This document shows positions 53,295 through 62,222 of a DNA stretch of 64,000 nt, piece after piece. The notes under the pieces were generated by a model that had not been told where the DNA came from, ran no database searches, and was given only the letters and a program-made list of their open reading frames with translations. Both the position numbers and the translations under genes were made by a program. Positions within the stretch are counted from its first letter, which is position 1. Each line of letters starts with the position of its first letter. Origin of the DNA: Lachnospiraceae bacterium (GTDB lineage Bacteria; Bacillota; Clostridia; Lachnospirales; Lachnospiraceae); the NCBI GenBank assembly GCA_022768465.1, contig JALELZ010000021.1:1-64000 (forward strand), written 5' to 3'.

Positions 53295-55052
53295 TCAGCC
53301 CTCGATATCAATGTGAAAATTTATCCTCGAAAGCTCCTCATCCGTCGCACGGTTATTCATGACCTCTATTTCTCCCGGTCTTGCTATCCTTGCGACCATT
53401 TTAACTGTTTCTCCGGTCAGCTGTGCCGCAAGCTCTCTGAGCTTAAGCACACCGTTTTCCTCAATATTCTTAGCGGCAAGCTTATAGTTCATATTGTTTT
53501 TAAATACAACTACTATATTGCCGTTTTCTTCCTTCAGTATCGCTCCTGCAAACAGCGGTCTGTTTGACGGCATAAGTCTGCCGACAAGCTCTGTCCAATG
53601 CTCTCTTAATATGTCAATAACATTGCCCGCTTCCGCATCCTGCTGAATAAAATCATTGGTTTCCGTCATCTGCTCTTCACGACTCAAGCTATCGCACGGC
53701 TGTTCCTCAGATATAGTAACGCTTTCGCCTCCCGGTACAGTCTGTCTGTCATAAGCCTCTGCTATATTGGCATTTTCCGTTACCTGCCACGGCACGTCAT
53801 CATTTGCAGTTGTTTTTGAAGAGCTTATTCCTGACGAGTATGAATCCGCCTCTGAATCTATTCTTAACACAGGTTTCTGTACCGCAGCTATCCTTGGCTT
53901 TCTGATAATTGAGTCAGTCCCAGTCTGTGCCGCTGTACTTGCTGCCGACATCGTACCTTTAGTACACAGCCTTATGATCTCAACCTCAAAAAGAGCTCTT
54001 TTCTGTGCTGAAAATCTTGCTCTGTTCGTAAGCTCTGCAAGTGATCCCAATATTGAAACAAGCTCTCGTCTGTCTGTCAGCCCGGCATCATTTTTCGCCT
54101 GTTCAAATCGCTCAGAGGAAATATCAAGTATATCCTCCTGCCCTTTCTCAATGCTTCCCGCCAGCAGAACATTTCTAAGATACCATATAAAATCATTTAT
54201 AAGCTGTATGATATCAGCTCCTGAATTTATCAGTTCATTTACCGTATGCAATGCATTTTCAGCATCGCTTTCTATGATCTGCCTATACAGCCTTGAAAAC
54301 ACTGACGGATCGGCAGCCCCGATTATCTCTAATACATTGTCATAGGTAAGTCTGTCATTAAAATGATATGACATGCACTGATCCAGCAGGCTTAGCGCAT
54401 CTCGCATGGAACCGTCCGCAGCCTCTGCAATATAGCTTAAAGCCTTATCCTCTGCATCCATGCCTTCTGTCTGCGCTATCATCTTCAGATGCTCGGCAGC
54501 GTTTTTTCTGCTCATACGCCTGAAGTCATAACGCTGACAACGGCTTAATATAGTCGCCGGAAGCTTCTGCGGATCTGTCGTGGCAAGAATAAATATTACA
54601 TATGACGGAGGTTCCTCCAAGGTCTTAAGCAGGGCATTGAAGGCTCCCGTCGAAAGCATGTGCACCTCGTCAATGATATAAACCTTGTATCGTCCGGTTA
54701 CCGGCGGATATTCCACCTCATCTCGTATATCTCTTATATTATCTACGCCGTTATTGGATGCGGCATCGATCTCGAACACATTCATGCTCGTGCCGTTCTT
54801 TATGCTCTTGCATATCTCACACTCGTTGCACGGGTTGCCTCCGTGCTCTTTTGAATGAGGGCAGTTAACAGCTCTTGCCATTATCTTGGCTGCCGAGGTC
54901 TTACCGGTTCCTCTCGTACCGCAAAAGAGATAGGCATGACCTATCCTTCCTGAACTCACCTGATTTTTAAGTGTCGTCATAACAGCATCCTGACCTACTA
55001 CATTGTCAAAGGTCTCCGGACGCCATTTGCGATACAGTGCCTGATATGACAT
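53295..55052 (-). CDS. dnaX: DNA polymerase III subunit gamma/tau
   Basis: About 585 aa from MSYQALYRKWRPETF; the ORF track begins 3 codons upstream at a TTG. The clamp-loader ATPase has Walker A FCGTRGTGKTSAAKIMARAVNC, a zinc module (CPHSKEHGGNPCNECEIC), Walker B VYIIDEVHMLS and sensor 1 ILATTDPQKLPATILSRCQR. The C-terminal third is a divergent tau region with Ser/Thr-rich linkers. No A-tract slippage site for a gamma form was noticed. Confidence 0.95.
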   Translation of the reverse strand: MSYQALYRKWRPETFDNVVGQDAVMTTLKNQVSSGRIGHAYLFCGTRGTGKTSAAKIMARAVNCPHSKEHGGNPCNECEICKSIKNGTSMNVFEIDAASNNGVDNIRDIRDEVEYPPVTGRYKVYIIDEVHMLSTGAFNALLKTLEEPPSYVIFILATTDPQKLPATILSRCQRYDFRRMSRKNAAEHLKMIAQTEGMDAEDKALSYIAEAADGSMRDALSLLDQCMSYHFNDRLTYDNVLEIIGAADPSVFSRLYRQIIESDAENALHTVNELINSGADIIQLINDFIWYLRNVLLAGSIEKGQEDILDISSERFEQAKNDAGLTDRRELVSILGSLAELTNRARFSAQKRALFEVEIIRLCTKGTMSAASTAAQTGTDSIIRKPRIAAVQKPVLRIDSEADSYSSGISSSKTTANDDVPWQVTENANIAEAYDRQTVPGGESVTISEEQPCDSLSREEQMTETNDFIQQDAEAGNVIDILREHWTELVGRLMPSNRPLFAGAILKEENGNIVVVFKNNMNYKLAAKNIEENGVLKLRELAAQLTGETVKMVARIARPGEIEVMNNRATDEELSRINFHIDIEG

Positions 55053-55189
55053 ATCCCACAACTTTCAAGACAATATGCCCATTTTGAGCATTACATAATT
55101 ATGACAATTATAGCACAGGTATGTTATTATTGTCATGAATATTTGGTGTCCTGCTCATGCAGGCATTATTTTAATAAAGGATCCGTGAA

Positions 55190-55723
55190 ATGACAGCAAA
55201 GCTATCCGAGGAAGAAAAAGCCTCACGCGCAATTCTGCGTAAAAGAACAAAATACATGCGTGCCGCAATAACCGAGGCAAAAAAGGCTGAAGCCTTGGGA
55301 GAAGTGCCTATAGGCTGCGTTATCGTAAGAGATGACCGAATCATCGCCCGCGGCTATAACCGCCGTACAGTTGACAAAAACACTCTGTCTCATGCAGAGA
55401 TAACTGCCATAAATAAGGCCTGTAAAAAAACCGGTGACTGGCGTCTCGAGGAATGTGAACTGTATGTAACTCTCGAGCCCTGCCCTATGTGCGCAGGTGC
55501 TATAGTTCAGGCCAGAATTCCCACCGTATTTATAGGCTGCATGAATCCAAAGGCCGGCTGTGCAGGTTCAGTCATCGATATGTTTCATGAAAACGGCTTC
55601 AATCATCAGGTCAATACAGACATTGGCATCTGCGGTGATGAATGCAGCGCTCTCATGAAGAATTTCTTTAAGGCATTAAGGCTTGCACATCCTAAAAAAG
55701 TGAAATACAAGGCTCCGCAATAA
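55190..55723 (+). CDS. tadA: tRNA-specific adenosine deaminase TadA
   Basis: TadA converts A34 of tRNA-Arg(ACG) to inosine. The zinc-dependent deaminase motifs are HAEITAINKA and LEPCPMCAGAIVQARI. The 177-aa length includes a basic N-terminal extension of about 20 residues. AAAGGATCC precedes the ATG. The upstream region holds an inverted repeat, ATGACAAT...ATTGTCAT (about 55101-55136), between this gene and divergent dnaX. The end overlaps the convergent gene at 55692 by 32 nt. Confidence 0.94.
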   Translation: MTAKLSEEEKASRAILRKRTKYMRAAITEAKKAEALGEVPIGCVIVRDDRIIARGYNRRTVDKNTLSHAEITAINKACKKTGDWRLEECELYVTLEPCPMCAGAIVQARIPTVFIGCMNPKAGCAGSVIDMFHENGFNHQVNTDIGICGDECSALMKNFFKALRLAHPKKVKYKAPQ

Positions 55724-56414
55724 CGTTTTTTACTGCAGGTCTCACTATTTCGGCATATTTTTGCATCTCATCATCCGAAGGTGTATAAAATGTGCCCGAT
55801 GCCTGCCCTCCGATAAACCTGCGCAGACGATATGTGTCTCCGCCATCTATAAAATCTCTTATTTCCTCAAAATCTCTGTCTGTATGGAAGCCACCGACTA
55901 CTGTCGTGCAGAACTCTCTTTCGACCTCGTCCTCTTCTATGAGCATAATTTTACTTTCTTCAAGTTTTTTCCATATCTCATCATCTACTGAAATTCCAGA
56001 AGCAAGGCTGTAGGATGTTCTTCCTGAAAGTATGTCGAGCGTAACATACTCCGCTATTCCTTCACAGATGATTTCAAACAGCATGTCAGGTTCTGTACCG
56101 TTGGTCTCAAGCCCGATCTCCATTCCGTAAAAGCCTTTTATATGCCGCATAACATCCAATATATTGTTATGGATAGTAGGTTCTCCGCCTTTAAATGCAA
56201 CAATATCCACCGTTTTCTGTCTCTGCGCAAGATATTCATATAATTCATCAGTATCCGCTTCGAGACATTTTGTATTTGCGGCATTGTCAAAAGCCTTTAA
56301 AGACTCTGTCTCAAACGGACTTTTAAAATTACTTCCCTTAGTATAAACAGTACATACACTTTTGCCGGATCCGTTCAGACTTATTTCATTTTTTATACTG
56401 AATATTTTCTTCAT
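55692..56414 (-). CDS. Radical-SAM-fold protein lacking the cluster-binding cysteines
   Basis: The 240-aa protein aligns by eye with NrdG2-type anaerobic ribonucleotide reductase activating proteins: VCTVYTKGSNFKSPFETESL at the cluster motif, VAFKGGEPTIHNNILDVMRHI, and GLETNGTEPDMLFEII. In the active family the first segment is GCNxxCPYC. Here it reads GSNFKSPFE, so all three cysteines of CxxxCxxC are replaced. The GGEPT and TNGT motifs are kept. The frame is intact and follows rsmA by 5 nt, so it does not look like a simple pseudogene. Enzymatic radical chemistry is unlikely; a binding or regulatory role is an inference. Confidence 0.72.
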   Translation of the reverse strand: MKKIFSIKNEISLNGSGKSVCTVYTKGSNFKSPFETESLKAFDNAANTKCLEADTDELYEYLAQRQKTVDIVAFKGGEPTIHNNILDVMRHIKGFYGMEIGLETNGTEPDMLFEIICEGIAEYVTLDILSGRTSYSLASGISVDDEIWKKLEESKIMLIEEDEVEREFCTTVVGGFHTDRDFEEIRDFIDGGDTYRLRRFIGGQASGTFYTPSDDEMQKYAEIVRPAVKNVIAEPCISLF

Positions 56415-56419
56415 ATTTA

Positions 56420-57274
56420 TCAGTCGAACAGTCTGTCTGTGAGCTCTGCAAATTCGGAAAGTGAAAGCTTTTCACCTCTTATATCCGCAGTGAGCCCCAT
56501 CTGTGTAAGTGTCTGCTCAACTTTTTCTCTGCTGAGGTTAAGCTGCGGTGCATTTTTCAGTGCATTGGCAAGAGTTTTTCTCCTTTGTGCAAAGGCAGCT
56601 TTTATGACAGCAAACAGCTTCTTTTCGTCCTTTGCCTTTACCGGAGGCTCGGCATAACAGCGAAGTCTTATGACAGCAGAATCAACGCCCGGTCTCGGGA
56701 TAAAGCAGTTTGGAGGCACATTTGATATGACCTCTGCCTCCGAACGATATTGCACTGCAAGAGTCAGCGCTCCGTAATCCTTGCCGCCCGGTTTTGCCTG
56801 CATACGGTCTGCAACCTCTTTTTGTACCATTACCGTAATCGACTCTATGCTGAGCCCACTCTCTAAAAGCTGCATGATTATAGGCGTAGTAATATAGTAC
56901 GGCAGATTTGCCGCAACCTTTATGCGCTTTTTTTCCTCGCTCATGACCTTATTCAGATCAAGCTTCAGCACATCCTCATTGATAATGCTGTAATTATCAT
57001 AATCAGAAAGATTCTCCTCAAGGATAGGGATCATATCCTTATCAATTTCTACCGCTATGACTCTGCCTGCTGCCTCGCACAGAGCCTGAGTCATAGTTCC
57101 TATTCCCGGACCTATCTCAAGCACAGTATCATCCTTGGTTATTTCAGATCCGGCTATAATGCGATCCAGGATCCTTCTATCGATAAGGAAATTCTGTCCG
57201 TAGCGTTTTTTCGCACTGATTCCGTGCTCTTTAAGGAATTCTATCGTATTTTTTGCTTCTATAAGATTATTCAT
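56420..57274 (-). CDS. rsmA: 16S rRNA dimethyladenosine transferase
   Basis: RsmA (KsgA) dimethylates two adjacent adenosines in the 3' helix of 16S rRNA. Motifs are KKRYGQNFLIDRRIL, the SAM site VLEIGPGIGTMTQALCEAA, and the catalytic VAANLPYYITTPI. FIPRPGVDSAVIRL lies near the C-terminus. The 284-aa length is normal. Its 5' end faces the SRP RNA promoter region. Confidence 0.96.
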   Translation of the reverse strand: MNNLIEAKNTIEFLKEHGISAKKRYGQNFLIDRRILDRIIAGSEITKDDTVLEIGPGIGTMTQALCEAAGRVIAVEIDKDMIPILEENLSDYDNYSIINEDVLKLDLNKVMSEEKKRIKVAANLPYYITTPIIMQLLESGLSIESITVMVQKEVADRMQAKPGGKDYGALTLAVQYRSEAEVISNVPPNCFIPRPGVDSAVIRLRCYAEPPVKAKDEKKLFAVIKAAFAQRRKTLANALKNAPQLNLSREKVEQTLTQMGLTADIRGEKLSLSEFAELTDRLFD

Positions 57275-57286
57275 ATTTCTCTCAAG

Positions 57287-57315
57287 TTGACAAAATCTCT
57301 GTCGTTTAATATACT
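57287..57315 (+). promoter_or_regulatory. SRP RNA promoter
   Basis: Consensus TTGACA (57287-57292) and TATACT (57310-57315) with a 17-nt spacer, directly before the SRP RNA 5' end. Confidence 0.85.
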
Positions 57316-57318
57316 AAG

Positions 57319-57427
57319 CAGTGCGTCGAGGTCTCACGCGATGGGAATCTGCGAACCGTGTCAGGGTAGGAATACAGCAGCACTAAGCAGACAACTCTCA
57401 TGTGCCGTGAATAACCTCGGCGCTTTT
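57319..57427 (+). ncRNA. ffs: Small signal recognition particle RNA (4.5S type)
   Basis: The conserved tip is intact: GTCAGG-GTA-GGAA-TAC-AGCAGC is the Ffh-binding hairpin with its GGAA tetraloop. The ends GCGTCGAGGT and ACCTCGGCGC pair over 10 bp (one G-U). A TTTTT tract follows. At about 108 nt it lacks the Alu domain of the long Bacillus-type 6S SRP RNA. It lies on the plus strand between the minus-strand genes rsmA and tatD. Confidence 0.92.
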
Positions 57428-57441
57428 TATTTAAATTGTTC

Positions 57442-58311
57442 TCAGTCTTCTATCCGGTAGAAGCGGCAGGCATTATCCCAGGTAATTCTTTCGATTTCTT
57501 CCGGTGTAACTTTCTTTATCTCAGCGATTCTCTCTATAACATGAGGCAGATATGCTGAAGAGTTTCTGCTCCAATGTCCCTTTTCTCTCACCGGAACAGG
57601 AGTAAGATAAGGGCAGTCTGTTTCAAGCAATATCCTTTCAAGCGGCGCAGCCTCCAAGGCCTTTGTAAGCTTTTTCTGTCCTTCATAGGTTATGACGCCG
57701 CCAAAGCCAAGATAATATCCCATATCAAGATATTCAAGTGCAGTCTCTCTGCTGTAGGAAAAGCAATGTATTACAGCACTGTCAAGACCGTCTGCATGTG
57801 CCTTTTTCAAGATTTCCATTGTATCCTGCGAAGCGTTTCTCGAATGAATAACAACAGGCTTCCTTATTTCTATAGCAAGCTCAAGCTGCTTTTTAAACCA
57901 GTATTTCTGGAGCTCTTTGCCGGGTTTGACCTCATAAATATCATATCCGTGATAATCCAGGCCGATTTCTCCGACTGCTACAGTCTTTTTATGCTCTGCC
58001 AACGCCTTGAGCTCATTAAATACAGCATTTCCATCAGCTTCAAAGCCTGCCGAGCTTTGTTCATACATGGCTTCTATATCATCAGCTGTCTTGCCCGGAT
58101 AGAAATCATATACCTCATCCGGATGCACTCCTGCAGCCGCATAAACAAAATCATATTCTTCACTGAAGGCGACAGAGGCTCTTGCCCCATTCATAGTCGC
58201 TCCTATATTACATATCCTTCCTACGTTATTTTTCGGAAGGCCTTCTATAATTTCAAAGCGGTCTTTATCAAATGCCGCATCGTCATAATGTGTATGTGTG
58301 TCAAATATCAT
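57442..58311 (-). CDS. tatD: TatD-family metal-dependent DNase
   Basis: 289 aa. Metal ligands of the TIM-barrel hydrolase are visible in MIFDTHTHYDD, AVGEIGLDYHG, VVIHSRNASQDTMEIL and VIHCFSYS, with LLETDCPYLTPVPVRE following. Family members are Mg2+-dependent 3'-5' nucleases linked to DNA repair and quality control. An insertion near residues 75-100 (YPGKTADDIEAMYEQSSAGFEADG) lengthens it slightly. Confidence 0.9.
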   Translation of the reverse strand: MIFDTHTHYDDAAFDKDRFEIIEGLPKNNVGRICNIGATMNGARASVAFSEEYDFVYAAAGVHPDEVYDFYPGKTADDIEAMYEQSSAGFEADGNAVFNELKALAEHKKTVAVGEIGLDYHGYDIYEVKPGKELQKYWFKKQLELAIEIRKPVVIHSRNASQDTMEILKKAHADGLDSAVIHCFSYSRETALEYLDMGYYLGFGGVITYEGQKKLTKALEAAPLERILLETDCPYLTPVPVREKGHWSRNSSAYLPHVIERIAEIKKVTPEEIERITWDNACRFYRIED

Positions 58312-58411
58312 ATATCTCCGTTTGCCGACTTAAAATAATGTCTTAATCCGGCTAAAAAGTGCTGCTTTTCACTTTTTATATTATTTTATTTTTTTAATTA
58401 TGCTGCATTAA

Positions 58412-59188
58412 TTATCTGTTTGCAAAATATACCATAGCCCAGAACATGAGTAGATGTGCCGGATACGCGATATAAAAGAAATACTTCATAGGCAGCTCAC
58501 CGCGTTTTCCGTTATAAAAATATATAATGCCAAAGGCCAGTACAGAAACACATGCATACTCTATACTTTCGGCAGCGGCTATGATCGCACCGGTTATAAG
58601 CATTGCATTACGATCCTCTCTTACCAGATACAATGCCGAGATCATAAATACCCCTACTGCCCCGTAATCCGACTTAATAAGATATGCCATCATGCAGCAT
58701 ATACCGGCAATCATAAGTCTGAAAATAATGTGCAGTCTGCGGCACTTCTGCATCAGAGTTATGGAAAGCGCACCCAAGAACAGCGTGAACATAACATTCT
58801 GATACTCAGGATAAAACCATGTGTTCTTAATTGCCAGATCAAACGGTACCTCACTTATAGCTGCAAATAAAAACAGCCTTGTCAGATACTTTTTGGCATT
58901 TCCTGTGTGAACAGCTCCCTCTGCCGTCATAAATGCGAATATCGGAAATGACAATCTGCCCAGTGTCCTCAGTATTCTCGCAGCAAGATACCATCTTTGC
59001 CCTTCAGGAGTTGCAACAGCCATACTCCAATATACCGGGTTTTGCCCGTAAAGCACTCCGTTTTCAATAAGCATAAAGCCTATATGATCGCAGAGCATAA
59101 AGAGAAGGGCAATCAATTTTAACTGATTGCCCGTAAATCCGGCTATTCGCCTCATATTAAATCTAAGTCTGATAGTTTTAGCCGACAT
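58412..59188 (-). CDS. TraX-like membrane protein
   Basis: A 258-aa protein with about seven membrane helices. The opening NQLKLIALLFMLCDHIGFMLIENG and the later GRLSFPIFAFMTAEGAVHTGNAKKYLTRLFLFAAISEVPFDLA match the TraX family. TraX acetylates F-pilin; the chromosomal homologues in Firmicutes are of unknown substrate and probably acyltransferases. It lies 10 nt after metG and is likely co-transcribed. Confidence 0.85.
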   Translation of the reverse strand: MSAKTIRLRFNMRRIAGFTGNQLKLIALLFMLCDHIGFMLIENGVLYGQNPVYWSMAVATPEGQRWYLAARILRTLGRLSFPIFAFMTAEGAVHTGNAKKYLTRLFLFAAISEVPFDLAIKNTWFYPEYQNVMFTLFLGALSITLMQKCRRLHIIFRLMIAGICCMMAYLIKSDYGAVGVFMISALYLVREDRNAMLITGAIIAAAESIEYACVSVLAFGIIYFYNGKRGELPMKYFFYIAYPAHLLMFWAMVYFANR

Positions 59189-59198
59189 AAGCTCTCCG

Positions 59199-61268
59199 TC
59201 AGCAGATCTCGCTGCCTGACGGCATATCGCTGTTATCCGGTGTCATAAGTGAAATCATCTCTCCGCTCTCATCCTCTGCAGCGATAATCATGCCCTGAGA
59301 CATTTCGCCTGCTATCTTTCTCGGTTCAAGATTACATACGACCATAACCTTTTTGCCTACCATATCCTCAGGCTTATACCATTTCTTAATTCCTGAAAGG
59401 ATAGTGCGGGTCTCGCTTCCAAGCTTTACAGTCTCCTTTAAAAGCTTGCTTGACTTCGGCACTGCCTCGCATGCAATGACCTCACCAACGCGGAATTCAA
59501 GCTTAGCAAAATCATCATAGGTCACATTCGGCTTATGTGTAAGCGGCTTTGCTTCCTTTGCTTCTGCCTTCTTCTCTTCGGCAGCGTCCTCCGCCTCGGC
59601 CTCTTTACCTGTAATGTCTATACCTGCAGCTTCCTTGACACGCTTTGCAAGAGTATCAAAGTCCATACGTGCAAAAAGTATCTTCGGTGACTCTGTTACC
59701 TTATTGCCGTTAGGATAAAGTCCGAATGCATCCATCTCAGCATATTCACGCTTTGAGGTATTAAGCTCTGCAAGAATGACCTCTGCTGTCTCAGGCATAA
59801 AGCTGTGAAGCAGTGAAGCTCCGATAGTAATTCCCTCTGTAAGATTGTAAAGAACAGTCTTAAGTCTTTCCTGCTTAGCTTCATCCTTAGCAAGAGCCCA
59901 AGGCATAGTCTCATCTATATACTTGTTGCAGCGTCTGAAAATGTTGAATATCTCAGTTATGGCATCAGCCACTCTGAGCTCATTCATCTTGCTGTCAACC
60001 TTTTCAACTGCCTCGAGGATAGTATCTATAAGATCGCTGTCAATGTCTTCGGCCGCGTCATTATTTTCAACGATGCCTCCGAAATATTTATTTGTCATGG
60101 ATATGGTTCTCGAAACAAGGTTTCCGAGTACGTTTGCAAGATCTCCGTTAAAGCGCTCGCACATAAGCTCCCAGCTTATGGAACCGTCATTGTCGAACGG
60201 CATCTCATGAAGCACGAAATATCTTACGGCATCCACTCCGAATACATCAGTAAGAGTATCAGCATAAAGAACGTTGCCCTTTGACTTTGACATCTTGCCG
60301 TCAGCCATAAGCAGCCAAGGATGTCCGAATACCTGCTTAGGAAGCGGAAGGTCGAGTGACATCAGGAATATTGGCCAGTAAATGGTATGGAAGCGGATAA
60401 TATCCTTTCCTATAAGATGAAGATCTGCAGGCCAATACTTCTCAAAGGTCTTTCTTCCGGCATCATCAGCCTCACCTGAGCCGTATTTGCCGTTTGCATA
60501 TGCTGCGCCCTCGTCATCGGTCTCGCCGTCACAGTTATAGCCGCAGCCTGTTATATAGTTTGTAAGAGCGTCAAGCCATACATATACTACATGATCCGGA
60601 TCGAATTCTACAGGAATGCCCCATTTGAATGAAGTCCTTGATACACAAAGATCCTGAAGTCCCGGAAGGAGGAAGTTGTTCATCATCTCGTTCTTACGGG
60701 ATACAGGCTGAATGAATTCCGGATGCTCATTGATATACTGTATAAGACGATCTGCATATTTACTCATCTTGAAGAAATATGCTTCCTCTCTTGCCTTCTT
60801 TACAGGTCTTCCGCAGTCAGGGCAGTTGCCGTCCTCAAGCTGTGAATCTGTCCAGAATGACTCGCATGGAGTGCAGTACCAGCCCTCATAATGTCCCTTA
60901 TAGATGTCTCCCTTATCGTACATCTTCTTGAACATCTTCTGAACCTGCTTCTCATGGTAGCTGTCTGTTGTACGGATGAACTTATCGTATGATGTGTTCA
61001 TAAGATCCCATATGCGTCTGATCTCTCCGGCAACATCATCTACGAACTGCTTTGGTGTAATACCTGCTGCCGCAGCCTTTTCCTCTATCTTCTGACCATG
61101 CTCATCTGTTCCCGTCATGAATCTGACATCATAGCCCTGTTCTCTTCTGTAGCGGCAAATAGCATCCGCAAGCACGATCTCATAAGTATTTCCTATATGC
61201 GGCTTGCCTGAGGTATAGGCAATAGCCGTTGTGAGATAAAATGGTTTATTCTCTGCTGTCTGTCTCAT
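59199..61268 (-). CDS. metG: Methionyl-tRNA synthetase
   Basis: 689 aa. Class I signature motifs are KPHIGNTYEI (HIGH) and GKMSKSKGNV (KMSKS). A zinc knuckle, CTPCESFWTDSQLEDGNCPDC, sits in the connective domain. The C-terminal EMAP-type tRNA-binding domain starts near FAKLEFRVGEVI and gives dimerisation; an Ala/Glu/Lys linker precedes it. AGGGGAA supports the start. No T-box was seen upstream. Confidence 0.96.
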   Translation of the reverse strand: MRQTAENKPFYLTTAIAYTSGKPHIGNTYEIVLADAICRYRREQGYDVRFMTGTDEHGQKIEEKAAAAGITPKQFVDDVAGEIRRIWDLMNTSYDKFIRTTDSYHEKQVQKMFKKMYDKGDIYKGHYEGWYCTPCESFWTDSQLEDGNCPDCGRPVKKAREEAYFFKMSKYADRLIQYINEHPEFIQPVSRKNEMMNNFLLPGLQDLCVSRTSFKWGIPVEFDPDHVVYVWLDALTNYITGCGYNCDGETDDEGAAYANGKYGSGEADDAGRKTFEKYWPADLHLIGKDIIRFHTIYWPIFLMSLDLPLPKQVFGHPWLLMADGKMSKSKGNVLYADTLTDVFGVDAVRYFVLHEMPFDNDGSISWELMCERFNGDLANVLGNLVSRTISMTNKYFGGIVENNDAAEDIDSDLIDTILEAVEKVDSKMNELRVADAITEIFNIFRRCNKYIDETMPWALAKDEAKQERLKTVLYNLTEGITIGASLLHSFMPETAEVILAELNTSKREYAEMDAFGLYPNGNKVTESPKILFARMDFDTLAKRVKEAAGIDITGKEAEAEDAAEEKKAEAKEAKPLTHKPNVTYDDFAKLEFRVGEVIACEAVPKSSKLLKETVKLGSETRTILSGIKKWYKPEDMVGKKVMVVCNLEPRKIAGEMSQGMIIAAEDESGEMISLMTPDNSDMPSGSEIC

Positions 61269-61304
61269 TTTTATTCCCCTGATAATAATGCTTTAGTAAA
61301 AAGA

Positions 61305-61338
61305 ATACAGTAAGTTTTAACTCACTGTATTCTATCAC
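61305..61338 (-). terminator. Terminator before metG
   Basis: AGAATACAGTGAGTT pairs with ACTTACTGTATTCT, followed by TTTTTA on the minus strand. It lies about 105 nt after the lipoprotein stop and 37 nt before metG, so it can end the lipoprotein transcript or attenuate metG. Confidence 0.7.
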
Positions 61339-61440
61339 ATATCGCTATACGTTTCTATTGAGCACATAGCATTTAATGGCTTTTATCCGCGAAAAATCTG
61401 CGGTTTTTTGTATTTTTTTCGTTAATGCCGTCCGGTTTAA

Positions 61441-62085
61441 TTACTTAGTGCTCTTTTTTGTATCAAACTCCTGTGAGAATCCCATGTATCCATAGTCCTC
61501 ACCTGCAGCTGTAACATCGATCTCATCAAGACCGAAGTTATCGATAAATGTATTGGCAACCGCTGCCACAACCATCTTATCGCTTGCTGCAGCATATACA
61601 GATGTTGCATCACTTATCTCAAGCTGTGCGCTTCTTCCGTCCTCTGACGGTGTATAGCTGATAAGATCTATGTCGTCTGTAAGTGCGTTATTATTCTTAA
61701 GAGCCTGAATTACAGATGCTGCATCACAGGTATCAACATAGTCAAATGATGCTGATATGCCGTTTGAGCCCGGAATATATACTATGATCATTGTTCCGTT
61801 TTCCTCAACGCTTTCGCCCTGCTGCTTGTCCTCAGGATAGTATGATCTGTCAACCGCTGTTGTCTCCATTGCTCCCGGTCCGCCGTTCTCACCTGTCTCT
61901 GCATCTGCAGGTATTGTGTACTTGCTGGTCTCAGGCAGAGTCATAGCTGCTGTAGTATTTTTCTCTATTACAACTCCGTCAGGAAAATCTTCGGGAGCAC
62001 CGCTCTCTCTGATAGTAGACGGTGTGCATCCGAAAAGCATAAGTGCAGCTGCTGAAAGCATAAGTATATTTAAAAATTTCTTCAA
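61441..62085 (-). CDS. GerMN-domain lipoprotein
   Basis: 214 aa. The start is a TTG preceded by GGGAGG, and the signal peptide MKKFLNILMLSAAALMLFGC ends in a lipobox. After a Pro/Glu-rich tether (about 25-90), the domain TMIIVYIPGSNGISASFDYVDTCDAASVIQALKNN ... VAAVANTFIDNFGLDEIDVT resembles the GerMN fold of spore-germination and sporulation lipoproteins. GerMN also occurs outside spore proteins. An extended -10 promoter (TGCTATAAT, 62128-62133) lies about 45 nt upstream. Confidence 0.72.
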   Translation of the reverse strand: MKKFLNILMLSAAALMLFGCTPSTIRESGAPEDFPDGVVIEKNTTAAMTLPETSKYTIPADAETGENGGPGAMETTAVDRSYYPEDKQQGESVEENGTMIIVYIPGSNGISASFDYVDTCDAASVIQALKNNNALTDDIDLISYTPSEDGRSAQLEISDATSVYAAASDKMVVAAVANTFIDNFGLDEIDVTAAGEDYGYMGFSQEFDTKKSTK

Positions 62086-62179
62086 GATCTATTTCCTCCC
62101 GATATTATATAAATGCTCATCTACAGCATTATAGCAAAAAAGCAAGGGTATAGCACTTAAAACTTTTTTACGGAAATGT

Positions 62180-62216
62180 GAAAATGCTGTGACAAAAAAG
62201 CTGTAAAGCACAGCAT
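62180..62216 (-). terminator. Terminator after the second AEC permease
   Basis: ATGCTGTG pairs with CACAGCAT around a 17-nt loop, followed by TTTTC on the minus strand, directly after the permease stop. Confidence 0.6.
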
Positions 62217-62222
62217 ATCCGA

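Noticed and set aside
57574-58338. 254-aa plus-strand ORF
   Set aside because: Antisense to tatD over its whole length; Tyr/Ile/Cys-rich shadow composition.
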